Of a DNA stretch of 50,072 nucleotides, positions 26,494 through 34,103 are shown piece after piece (position 1 is the first letter of the stretch; every line of letters starts with the position of its first letter). Made by a program: the position numbers and the translations under genes. The notes under the pieces are model-generated. The model saw only the letters and a list, made by a program, of their open reading frames with translations, had not been told where the DNA came from and did no database searches. Source of the DNA: Fimenecus sp045655645 (GTDB taxonomy: Bacteria > Bacillota > Clostridia > Oscillospirales > Acutalibacteraceae); NCBI GenBank assembly GCA_045655645.1, contig JAZOPS010000036.1, positions 1-50,072 on the forward strand, read 5' to 3'.

Positions 26494-28311
26494 TTATTCC
26501 ACCGTAACGCTCTTTGCAAGGTTTCTTGGTTTGTCGACATCAAAACCTTTTTCAACTGTTGTGTGATATGCAAGTAACTGCAAAGGGATAACCGTGAGAG
26601 ATGGTGTTAAATATCTTTGTGCATCTGGTATAAAAATTACTTCGTCTGCAATGTCTTCGATTCCCTTTGTGCCTTCTTTCACAACTGCAATAATGAAAGC
26701 CCCACGAGCGTGCACTTCTTTGATGTTAGAAATCATTTTTCCATAAAGAGAATCGTCAGTTGCAATGGCCATAACAACTGTGCCAGGCTCAATAAGTGAA
26801 ATTGTGCCGTGCTTTAATTCACCTGCGCCATAACCTTCACAATGAATATATGAGATTTCTTTAAGTTTAAGTGACCCTTCAAGGCAAAGTGGATAATCAA
26901 TGCCACGACCGATAAAGAAAATATGCTCTTTTTTTGCAATACGCTTTGAAAGTGTTTTTGTAATTTCGTCACATTCTAAAGAGTTTTCAATTTTTTCGGG
27001 AAGAGCGAGAATCTCGTCAGTAAAACTCTTGATTTGCTCATCATTCATAAGTCCCTTTTGCTGTGCGAGAAAAGCTGAAAGAACATAAGAAACACCGAGT
27101 TGAGCCGAGAATGCCTTTGTGGTAGCAACTGCAATTTCTGCGCCTGCGTTGGTGTAAATCACACCGTCACTTTCTCTTGCAATTGTACTGAATAATACAT
27201 TGACAATTGACAAAGTGAATGCACCGCGTTTTTTTGCTTCACGCAAAGATGCAAGAGTGTCAGCGGTTTCACCTGATTGGCTGACAAAAATGCAAAGGTC
27301 ACCTTTTTCGATAATTGGATTTCTGTATCTGAATTCACTTGCAATATCAACTGTTACAGGTATTCGTGCCATATCTTCAATAATATATTTTGCAGTCATT
27401 CCCACATGATAGGCACTACCACAAGCAACTATATAAATACGATTTAATTCTTCTAAAAAGTTTTCGGGGAATTCGAAAGGCAAACAAATTTTGCCATCTT
27501 TGATTAAAGGGGATACTGTGTCTTTAACGGCTTTTGGTTGCTCAAAAATCTCTTTTGCCATAAAGAAATCATATCCACCTTTTTCAGCAGAATCAATGCT
27601 CAAGTTTATGGTCTTGATTTCACATTCTCTTTGTTCACCGTCTTTATCATAGACCTTGATTTCATCTTTTGTGATTTCAACAAACTCACCATCATTTACA
27701 ATATAGCAATCGCGAGTGTAGGGGAGAATTGCAGGAATATCCGATGCAAGATAGTTTTGATTTTCACCCTTGCCCACAATCATTGGACTATCCTTTTTCA
27801 TTGCAAAAACTGTGTTGTCATATCCCTTAACGAGCATTGCAACGGCATAAGAGCCTTCTAATTTCTGTGAAGTTTTAATGAGTGTTGAGAGTGCATCACC
27901 TTGGAATAGAGAGTCAAAAAGTTGTGCCACAACTTCGGTATCTGTCTGCGACTTGAACTCATATCCTTTGATAGTTAGTTCTTCTTTAAGTTCAAGATAA
28001 TTCTCAATAATTCCGTTGTGCACAAGTGTTACAATACCGTTCATTGATTTGTGAGGGTGAGCGTTTATTTTATCAGGTGCACCATGAGTTGCCCAACGGG
28101 TGTGACCTATTCCAACTGTGCCTTGTGGATTTTCATTATCAACAAGTTTTTGAAGATTTTGGATGCGTCCCTTTTCTTTGATAATAGTAACATCTTCGTC
28201 ACGAATAGCAATGCCAGCAGAGTCATAACCGCGGTATTCAAGGCGTCTTAGCCCTTCTAAAAGAATAGGAGCAGCCTGTTCTTCACCTACAAAACCTACT
28301 ATGCCACACAT
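26494..28311 (-). CDS. glmS: Glutamine-fructose-6-phosphate aminotransferase (isomerizing)
   Basis: The protein has 605 residues. The N-terminal glutaminase begins MCGIVGFVG with the nucleophile Cys2 and has GHTRWATHG (about 70). Two SIS domains follow (ACGSAYHVG about 300; SQSGETADT about 345; GRGIDYPLCLEGSLKLKE about 470). The C-terminus DKPRNLAKSVTVE is the conserved sugar-binding tail. It makes glucosamine-6-phosphate for cell wall synthesis. AAGGAGG precedes the ATG. Only about 70 bases separate it from the divergent neighbour, leaving no room for a glmS ribozyme of the Bacillus type. Confidence 0.97.
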   Translation of the reverse strand: MCGIVGFVGEEQAAPILLEGLRRLEYRGYDSAGIAIRDEDVTIIKEKGRIQNLQKLVDNENPQGTVGIGHTRWATHGAPDKINAHPHKSMNGIVTLVHNGIIENYLELKEELTIKGYEFKSQTDTEVVAQLFDSLFQGDALSTLIKTSQKLEGSYAVAMLVKGYDNTVFAMKKDSPMIVGKGENQNYLASDIPAILPYTRDCYIVNDGEFVEITKDEIKVYDKDGEQRECEIKTINLSIDSAEKGGYDFFMAKEIFEQPKAVKDTVSPLIKDGKICLPFEFPENFLEELNRIYIVACGSAYHVGMTAKYIIEDMARIPVTVDIASEFRYRNPIIEKGDLCIFVSQSGETADTLASLREAKKRGAFTLSIVNVLFSTIARESDGVIYTNAGAEIAVATTKAFSAQLGVSYVLSAFLAQQKGLMNDEQIKSFTDEILALPEKIENSLECDEITKTLSKRIAKKEHIFFIGRGIDYPLCLEGSLKLKEISYIHCEGYGAGELKHGTISLIEPGTVVMAIATDDSLYGKMISNIKEVHARGAFIIAVVKEGTKGIEDIADEVIFIPDAQRYLTPSLTVIPLQLLAYHTTVEKGFDVDKPRNLAKSVTVE

Positions 28312-28380
28312 AATTTTGCCTCCTTAAATGTCTGTTTTGAAATTTTGTTGTCAATAATAATTCAGAAAGGAGCAATTTTT

Positions 28381-29223
28381 ATGAATACATCTTATATTAA
28401 ACTCAATGCAAAAAAGCATCTTGTCAAATGCCATTTCAAATGCTTTTTAATATCAGTTTTGCCCTATGTAACTATTGTTTTGCTAGGTGGTCTGAATTAT
28501 TATTTGTATTTTTTGTTAAGAGATATGGATTTAAGTTTTTTATATCTTAAATCATCTTATGCTGTCTATCTTCGTGCGACACTATTCACCTTGAGTGTGT
28601 GCTTGTCCTTGGCTGTGTGGAGTGTAGTAAAAATTTTTAGCCATAATTATTATTATCTTAAAAGTCGCAAGGGGAATATATCATTTGTTTCGTCAATAAA
28701 GCATTTAAGTTTTAAGAAAATCTGCACATTGCTAACAACTGATGTTTTAAAATTATATTTATCAATTGCTTGGGGTGCTTTGTATTTTTCACCTTGTGTT
28801 TCAGTTGTTGCCACTTTATATTACTATTATGTAAGTGACGAATTCAGTCGAAATATCATACTCACACTCATAATTTCTGCTTTTATTCTTTTTATGATTG
28901 GCTCATTCTTTCTTTTTATCACATTAAAAAGATATTCAATGTGTTATCCTTTGGTTTTTGAAACAGACGAAAAAGATGCTCTTAAAATTCTCGAGAAAAG
29001 CATTGAAATTATGAATGGCAAATGCACAAATTTTTCTTTTTATAATATTTCTTTTTGGGGTTGGGCATTGTCGTGTGTTTTAGTTTTGCCCGCTGTTTAT
29101 GTTTTGCCTTATAAACAGATGTCGAAATATAGTTATTATAATTTCGCAACAAGAAAAAAGGTACAAGAAGAAGCACCTCAAAAACCGATAATATTTTATG
29201 TTAAAAAAAGAGTTGCTGAATAA
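28381..29223 (+). CDS. Hypothetical integral membrane protein
   Basis: The protein has 280 residues with about five hydrophobic helices (about 17-42, 60-85, 118-147, 158-183 and 220-245) and positively charged ends. I do not recognise the family; clostridial DUF975-like membrane proteins are one possibility. I chose the ATG at 28381 because AAAGGAG lies about 8 bases upstream. It is a single gene, divergent from glmS and closed by a terminator. Confidence 0.7.
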   Translation: MNTSYIKLNAKKHLVKCHFKCFLISVLPYVTIVLLGGLNYYLYFLLRDMDLSFLYLKSSYAVYLRATLFTLSVCLSLAVWSVVKIFSHNYYYLKSRKGNISFVSSIKHLSFKKICTLLTTDVLKLYLSIAWGALYFSPCVSVVATLYYYYVSDEFSRNIILTLIISAFILFMIGSFFLFITLKRYSMCYPLVFETDEKDALKILEKSIEIMNGKCTNFSFYNISFWGWALSCVLVLPAVYVLPYKQMSKYSYYNFATRKKVQEEAPQKPIIFYVKKRVAE

Positions 29224-29226
29224 AAG

Positions 29227-29262
29227 AAAAAAGACTTGAAGAAAATCTTCAAGTCTTTTGTT
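29227..29262. terminator. Bidirectional rho-independent terminator
   Basis: AAAAGACTTGAAGA-AAA-TCTTCAAGTCTTTT is a 14-bp perfect stem between the converging membrane-protein gene and pduL. Confidence 0.88.
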
Positions 29263-29276
29263 ATGCTTTTTAAAAA

Positions 29277-29849
29277 TTAAAGGATAACACCCATTGTGCC
29301 AGGTGCGCAAAGTGCAGCGTTTGATTCATCAGTATCGATGTGCATTGCAAGTGCAAAGTTTGGATGAACACGAACTACAACATCACCGAAAGTTGTTGTT
29401 CTGTCAGCTGATTCTACCTTAACTTCAACAACCTGTTTGTCTTGGAGACCATATTTTTCTGCATCGTCTGGAGTCATGTGAATGTGTCTCTTTGCAACGA
29501 TAACGCCGTTTTCAATTTCGATTTCGCCTTTAGGACCAACGATTTTGCAACCTGGTGTGTTTGCAATGTCGCCTGATTCTCTAACAACTGCTGCAACGCC
29601 GATTGAACGAGCATCAGAAGCAGAAATTTCAACCTGTGTTGCAGGTCTAACAGGACCAAGAATTGAAACGCCTGGGAACTGACCTTTAGGGCCGATTACT
29701 GCGATTCTTTCTTCACAAGCATATTGACCTGGTTGTGAAAGGTCCTTTTTCTTTGTAAGTTCATAGCCTTCACCGAAAAGGATTTCAAGGTGTTCTTGTG
29801 AAATGTGAGCGTGTCTAGCGCTTGTTTCAACTAAAACTGTTTTTTCCAT
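29277..29849 (-). CDS. pduL: Phosphate propanoyltransferase (PduL-type phosphotransacylase)
   Basis: The protein has 190 residues, two PduL domains. ETSARHAHIS with LFGEGYELTKKKDLSQPGQ (about 8-43) and VIVAKRHIHMTPDDAEKYG (about 118-136) carry the metal-binding His residues; LGPVRPATQVEIS is also typical. PduL converts acyl-CoA and phosphate to acyl-phosphate and CoA. Outside microcompartments it replaces Pta in acetate formation, and no microcompartment gene is present here. No encapsulation peptide is visible at the N-terminus. Confidence 0.93.
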   Translation of the reverse strand: MEKTVLVETSARHAHISQEHLEILFGEGYELTKKKDLSQPGQYACEERIAVIGPKGQFPGVSILGPVRPATQVEISASDARSIGVAAVVRESGDIANTPGCKIVGPKGEIEIENGVIVAKRHIHMTPDDAEKYGLQDKQVVEVKVESADRTTTFGDVVVRVHPNFALAMHIDTDESNAALCAPGTMGVIL

Positions 29850-29893
29850 ATATCATTCTTCTTTCTTAAAAATTTTCAAATTTTGTTATCTAT

Positions 29894-29922
29894 ATAATAT
29901 AACTTTTTTGTGTGTTTGTAAA
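29894..29922 (-). promoter_or_regulatory. Sigma-A-type promoter for pduL
   Basis: On the minus strand TTTACA (29922-29917), 17 bases, and TATTAT (29899-29894), about 45 bases before the ATG. Confidence 0.6.
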
Positions 29923-29927
29923 GATGA

Positions 29928-30575
29928 TTAGAGCAATTCTTCAAATGATTTTATGTAATAATCAGCAACTTTTTTGATTTTATCGGTATCATCTGCAGAA
30001 CTTTTATCATAAACACCACAAACTGTGAAATTGCCCTTTTTCGCACCACAAATGCCTTCGATAATATCTTCAAAAACAATGCAATCTTCAGGGGCAACAC
30101 CCATTCTCTCTGCAGCGAGAAGATAAATATCAGGCTCAGTTTTGCCAATGTTTATTTCACTCACATAAGCAAAGGTGTCAAAGAAATCAAAAATCCCGTG
30201 TTTTTTAAGAGTGCCTTCACACACAACTCTTTCACTTGCCGTTGCAAATGACATTTTAACCCCTTTTTCGTGAAGTGATTTAAGATATTCAAACACACCT
30301 GGTTTCAAATCAACGTCATTGAGATAACCCTGTGTGCAAAGTTCAAGCCATTCGTCAACGATTTCGTCAATATCTTCTTTGATGTTATATTTCTCTTTTG
30401 TATAAACCGCTGCGGCTTTCAAGTGCATATTTTTAATAACTTCGATATATTCAGGGGTAACTTTCAAATTGCGTCTTCTGAAAAATTCTTCGTCAACATC
30501 GTGCCAGATGTGCATTGAGTCAAGCAGTGTGCCGTCCAAATCAAAAATAGCACCTTTAAATTCTTTAATATCCAT
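29928..30575 (-). CDS. HAD-superfamily hydrolase (beta-phosphoglucomutase/phosphatase-like)
   Basis: The protein has 215 residues. Motif I is FDLDGTLLDS (about 9-18), followed by a helical cap. Motif II is SFATAS (about 105), motif III includes GKTEPDIYL (about 143) and motif IV is FEDIIEG (about 170). It belongs to HAD subfamily IA (phosphatase or beta-phosphoglucomutase). Its substrate is unknown. I chose the ATG at 30575 because GGGAGAA lies upstream. It starts immediately after the stop of the Cof-type gene, so the two are coupled. Confidence 0.88.
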   Translation of the reverse strand: MDIKEFKGAIFDLDGTLLDSMHIWHDVDEEFFRRRNLKVTPEYIEVIKNMHLKAAAVYTKEKYNIKEDIDEIVDEWLELCTQGYLNDVDLKPGVFEYLKSLHEKGVKMSFATASERVVCEGTLKKHGIFDFFDTFAYVSEINIGKTEPDIYLLAAERMGVAPEDCIVFEDIIEGICGAKKGNFTVCGVYDKSSADDTDKIKKVADYYIKSFEELL

Positions 30576-30576
30576 A

Positions 30577-31419
30577 TCATTCTCCCAATACATATTTGTT
30601 GATTGCTTTCGCGACACCACCATTGTCGTTGGTGTCAGTTATATATTTTGCGGTGGATTTCACAAGGTCTGTTCCGTTTGCCATGGCAAAAGAGTAGTCA
30701 GCAAAGGAAAGCATTGAACAGTCATTTTCACCGTCGCCAAAACACATTACATTTGTGCCATCAATACCCATTGCCTTGCAAAGACCTTCAATTGCAAATC
30801 CTTTGGTTGCTTTTTCATGAGTCATTTCAAGATTTCCGTTTTTGCCTTTAACAATAGGGAATGAAGATGCAAAAGCCACATCACAATTATTCGAAATCTT
30901 TTCTTCAAGTTCTATTCTTTCTTCAGCAGTAAGTGACAAAATATTAAGCTTTTCGATACCCTTACCACCAATGAACTCTTCAAGAGAAGAAACAGGTTTA
31001 ATGAAATCTTTGAGCAAATCGTGAATATGAGGTGAAACATGCTCGCCATCAAACATAGCATAGCTTTCATTGTTCATATAGCAATCGCCGTCAAAATAGA
31101 TTTCATAAATAAGGTTATAGTCCTTTAAAATATTGAAAATTTCAACAGATTCTGAGTTGCTCATAAGTGTTGAACAAACAACTTGTCCCGTATGTAAATC
31201 ATAAGTAATAGCACCGTTTGATGTAATAAGATAATCGAGAAATGGTAATTGTTCCACAACATAATCAGCAAGAATTTTTGTGCGACCACTTGCAATTGCA
31301 ACCTTGATGCCCATTTCGTGAGCTTTCTTAAAGGCTTCAATATTTTCTTTTGGAATTGTTAAGTGATTACTATTCAAAAATGTACCGTCAAGGTCGGTTA
31401 CAATAAGTTTTATATCCAT
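30577..31419 (-). CDS. Cof-type HAD phosphatase
   Basis: The protein has 280 residues. Motif I is VTDLDGTFLNS (about 7-17), motif II ASGRTKIL (about 42), and motif IV is in MCFGDGENDCSML (about 225) with MANGTDLVKSTAKYIT following, the Cof/YbiV-type pattern with a C2 cap. Members hydrolyse sugar phosphates and related metabolites. It lies between the FkbM gene and the second HAD gene in one operon. Confidence 0.92.
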   Translation of the reverse strand: MDIKLIVTDLDGTFLNSNHLTIPKENIEAFKKAHEMGIKVAIASGRTKILADYVVEQLPFLDYLITSNGAITYDLHTGQVVCSTLMSNSESVEIFNILKDYNLIYEIYFDGDCYMNNESYAMFDGEHVSPHIHDLLKDFIKPVSSLEEFIGGKGIEKLNILSLTAEERIELEEKISNNCDVAFASSFPIVKGKNGNLEMTHEKATKGFAIEGLCKAMGIDGTNVMCFGDGENDCSMLSFADYSFAMANGTDLVKSTAKYITDTNDNGGVAKAINKYVLGE

Positions 31420-31428
31420 TTTTATCTC

Positions 31429-32481
31429 CTAATTGCAATAAATATTAGTGTCCCAGAATGAGATGTGCTTGTGATGACGAAGATAAATCTTGTAATCAGC
31501 ATTTATCTCTTTGACTTTGTTTATAAGAGCAAAAACATCTTCGCTTCTGTGATACACTGCCATACAAAGTCTCGGCTTATTCTGTAAAGACTTAAAAGCA
31601 CCTTCGAGCATCTCACTTTCAGCACCTTCAATATCAATGTTTACATAAGAAAAGTCACCATATTTTTCGGTGATATAATCAACACAGAGTGCTTGCTTTT
31701 CTTCACCGATTTTATTGGCTGAAGCACCGCGGCCCTTGTTGCCGTCAAAGGTCAAAACACAGTTTTCAGACCATATAGCATTGTTGAGTGTAACACAGTT
31801 TTCTATGGTTTTACAGTTAATCTGCAATTTTTTGAATGTTCTTGTGTCAGGCTCAACTGCAACGATTTTTTTATAAGACTTTGCATATTTCAAGAATTCT
31901 TCCACAGTATCCCCACGATAAGCACCAAGGTCAAGAAAACTCTCATTTTCACCTAAATTCAAGATAGAAAATGCTTCGTCTTTATCTGTTTCGCATTGGA
32001 AACAGTAGTTCAAATCACCCGTAATTTGAAACTTTATAATATTCTCAAACACTTTTCTCGATTGCTCGTCACAGAGATGGGAATAGGCTAACTCAATCTC
32101 GTCAATATGCTTTTCTAAAAACTCTTTGTTGAAAATATTGTCACCATAAACGGGGACTGATGGCATTATAACCTTGTGTCGTTTTGATAAAGCCTTAATA
32201 TTATCAATAACTTCTGGCAAAGGACTTGCAAAACAAAGCACAATCACAAAGTCATCATATTCATTTTCAAGTTGTGATATGGATTTGACTTGAAACCCGT
32301 GAAAACTACGGTTTCTCACAAATCCATCACTTGCACACACGGCAGAAACAGAAATACCTAATTTATCGAATTCATCGAATACTCGGTCTGCGCCGTTACC
32401 TGTGCCGTAAATAGCAATGGGTAGGGAAGTACTTTGAAGAAAATCCCAGCTTGATTCAGCTTTAAGCAGATTTTTGAACAT
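31429..32481 (-). CDS. FkbM-family SAM-dependent methyltransferase with N-terminal Rossmann-like domain
   Basis: The protein has 350 residues. The N-terminal part (about 15-110) looks like a nucleotide-binding fold (AIYGTGNGADRVF). The C-terminal FkbM domain has SFLDLGAYRGDTVEEFL (SAM site, about 180), AVEPDTRTFKKL and YVNIDIEGAESEMLEGA (about 285). The target is unknown; related proteins modify sugars or natural products. It is the first gene of an operon with two HAD phosphatases. Confidence 0.85.
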   Translation of the reverse strand: MFKNLLKAESSWDFLQSTSLPIAIYGTGNGADRVFDEFDKLGISVSAVCASDGFVRNRSFHGFQVKSISQLENEYDDFVIVLCFASPLPEVIDNIKALSKRHKVIMPSVPVYGDNIFNKEFLEKHIDEIELAYSHLCDEQSRKVFENIIKFQITGDLNYCFQCETDKDEAFSILNLGENESFLDLGAYRGDTVEEFLKYAKSYKKIVAVEPDTRTFKKLQINCKTIENCVTLNNAIWSENCVLTFDGNKGRGASANKIGEEKQALCVDYITEKYGDFSYVNIDIEGAESEMLEGAFKSLQNKPRLCMAVYHRSEDVFALINKVKEINADYKIYLRHHKHISFWDTNIYCN

Positions 32482-32514
32482 TCCTACACCACCATTCGTT
32501 AAACTTTAAATAGA

Positions 32515-32543
32515 ATAATAACATATTTTGTTGTTATTTACAA
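32515..32543 (-). promoter_or_regulatory. Sigma-A-type promoter for the FkbM-HAD operon
   Basis: On the minus strand TTGTAA (32543-32538), 17 bases, and TATTAT (32520-32515). Confidence 0.6.
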
Positions 32544-32551
32544 TAAAACTG

Positions 32552-32580
32552 TTGACGATATTTGAACTTTGCAATAGAAT
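32552..32580 (+). promoter_or_regulatory. Sigma-A-type promoter for the EamA transporter gene
   Basis: TTGACG at 32552-32557, 17 bases, and TAGAAT at 32575-32580, about 30 bases before the ATG. Confidence 0.65.
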
Positions 32581-32609
32581 ATTTTTATTACAGTTTTCGG
32601 AGTTTGTTT

Positions 32610-33491
32610 ATGAAAAAGACACTCAGCCCAAGAACAATGTTAATAATATCAATGTCGGTTTTCGGCACAATTGGTCTTTTTGTGCGAAACATCCCATTGC
32701 CATCAGGTGAGATTGCTCTTTACAGAGCAGTGCTTGCTATAATTCTTATTGGCTCTTTTCTGGGTGTGACAAAACAAAAAATCCCATTTGATAAAATCAA
32801 AAAAGAAATTCCATTGCTGGTGTTATCAGGTGTTGCAATGGGATTTAACTGGATACTGCTCTTTGAAGCATATAAATATACAACCGTTTCAGTTGCAACA
32901 CTCAGTTATTATTTTGCACCCGTTATTGTGACAATTGCGTGTCCAATACTCTTTAAAGAAAAAATGAAAGCAAAACAATGGATTTGCTTTGTTATGTCAA
33001 CTTTGGGTATCGTCTTAATCACAGGAATAGGGGATTTAAGCCAAGGGGATAGCCATATCAAAGGCATTTTGTTCGGGCTTGGTGCAGCGTCCCTTTATGC
33101 AACAGTTATTCTCGTGAATAAATTTATCAAGAATGTTGACGGAATACACAGAACATTCTTGCAATTTATTGCAGCCATAATAGTGCTTGTGCCCTATGTG
33201 GCATTGACTGATGGTGTAAATCTTCAATCTCTCAACACAAAAGGTTGGGTGTGCTTGCTTGTAGTTGGTATCATTCACACAGGAATTACATATTGTCTTT
33301 ATTTCTCATCACTTAAAGAATTATCAGGGCAAAAAGCAGCAATTTTAAGCTATATTGACCCACTTGTAGCAGTTTTGGTGTCAGTTGTAATTCTCAATGA
33401 AAAAATGACATTTATGCAAATTATGGGTGGCATTTTGATTTTAGGTTTTACTCTCTGGAATGAAATCCCATCAAAAAAAGAGAATAATTAA
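32610..33491 (+). CDS. EamA-family (DMT superfamily) exporter
   Basis: The protein has 293 residues with ten predicted helices in two EamA repeats (about 8-140 and 150-288). Typical elements are LYRAVLAIILIG, YYFAPVIVTIACPILFKEK and, in the second repeat, AAILSYIDPLVAVLVSV with LNEKMTFMQIMGG. The family exports metabolites such as amino acids; substrate unknown. I chose the ATG at 32610 (CGGAG upstream); an earlier in-frame ATG at 32562 lies within the promoter. Confidence 0.9.
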   Translation: MKKTLSPRTMLIISMSVFGTIGLFVRNIPLPSGEIALYRAVLAIILIGSFLGVTKQKIPFDKIKKEIPLLVLSGVAMGFNWILLFEAYKYTTVSVATLSYYFAPVIVTIACPILFKEKMKAKQWICFVMSTLGIVLITGIGDLSQGDSHIKGILFGLGAASLYATVILVNKFIKNVDGIHRTFLQFIAAIIVLVPYVALTDGVNLQSLNTKGWVCLLVVGIIHTGITYCLYFSSLKELSGQKAAILSYIDPLVAVLVSVVILNEKMTFMQIMGGILILGFTLWNEIPSKKENN

Positions 33492-33522
33492 AAACAATTA
33501 TCATATAATAGTAAAAAAGTAC

Positions 33523-33551
33523 TTGACAAAAACACATTCAAAGTGTATTAT
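33523..33551 (+). promoter_or_regulatory. Promoter of the initiator tRNA gene
   Basis: TTGACA at 33523-33528, 17 bases, and TATTAT at 33546-33551, about 35 bases before the mature tRNA 5' end. Confidence 0.8.
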
Positions 33552-33585
33552 TATATAGCACTCTTTGAGAGCACAAACTAAATAT

Positions 33586-33658
<73 letters not shown>

Positions 33659-33661
<3 letters not shown>

Positions 33662-33845
33662 AATCAGATACCACTATTGATACAATTCAAGTCAATAGTG
33701 GTATCGTTGTTTTATATAGTATTTAAGCCATTTAGAAAGCATAAGCGTTGCATTTGGGAATTTGTTGTCCCTCTTGCAACGCTTTTTTATTTGTTATTAA
33801 GTTGATTACATAGAAATTCTCTCTTACCTATCGTTAAATTACTGA
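33659..33845. repeat. Hairpin-rich repeat, copy 1 (at the 3' end of tRNA-fMet)
   Basis: The repeat begins with the tRNA CCA end. Hairpin A is GATACCACTATTGA paired with TCAATAGTGGTATC (33667-33705, 14 bp) followed by GTTGTTTT, and probably terminates the tRNA transcript. Hairpin B is AAGCGTTGCA...TGCAACGCTT (33743-33785) followed by six Ts. The segment ends near TTGATTACATAGAA and CCTATCGTTAAATTACTGATA, which copy 3 shares. Copies 2 and 3 lie at 36195-36425 and 49124-49375 in the same orientation. No coding frame is credible here. Confidence 0.85.
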
Positions 33846-33879
33846 TACTATTTTAACGATATTGAATATTATTATATGC

Positions 33880-33908
33880 TTGCAACCATAATATTTATAT
33901 GATATACT
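33880..33908 (+). promoter_or_regulatory. Promoter for the LRR surface-protein gene
   Basis: TTGCAA at 33880-33885, 17 bases, and TATACT at 33903-33908. It implies a leader of about 190 bases before the coding start. Confidence 0.6.
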
Positions 33909-33943
33909 AAAATTACCACACAAAAACTAAATAAACTACTGTA

Positions 33944-34084
33944 GAAGTGGGCATTTTTGTCTTTTGGCAAAAGTGCGGACTTCTGTATTCACCTTTCTAT
34001 GTAGATAGCGATGAATTTTGTGTGGTAGCAAAACGAAGTTCCGCATTTTTCGGTGTGTGTGACTTCAGTTGCACACACTTTTTT
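33944..34084 (+). promoter_or_regulatory. Structured leader ending in a terminator: candidate attenuator
   Basis: Hairpin 1 spans 33944-33983 (GCATTTTTGTC-TTTT-GGCAAAAGTGC inside GAAGT...ACTTC). Its right arm, TGCGGACTTC (33974-33983), can instead pair with GAAGTTCCGCA at 34035-34045. A terminator follows at 34055-34084: GTGTGTG, a ten-base loop, CACACAC, then six Ts, only 20 bases before the ATG. Mutually exclusive pairings plus a terminator ahead of a gene are the hallmark of attenuation. I cannot assign a known riboswitch class. Confidence 0.5.
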
Positions 34085-34103
34085 GTTTATGGAGAAATCA
34101 ACT

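Noticed and set aside
29277..29849. PduL as a sign of a bacterial microcompartment
   Set aside because: There are no shell, aldehyde dehydrogenase or diol dehydratase genes nearby, and no N-terminal encapsulation peptide is evident.
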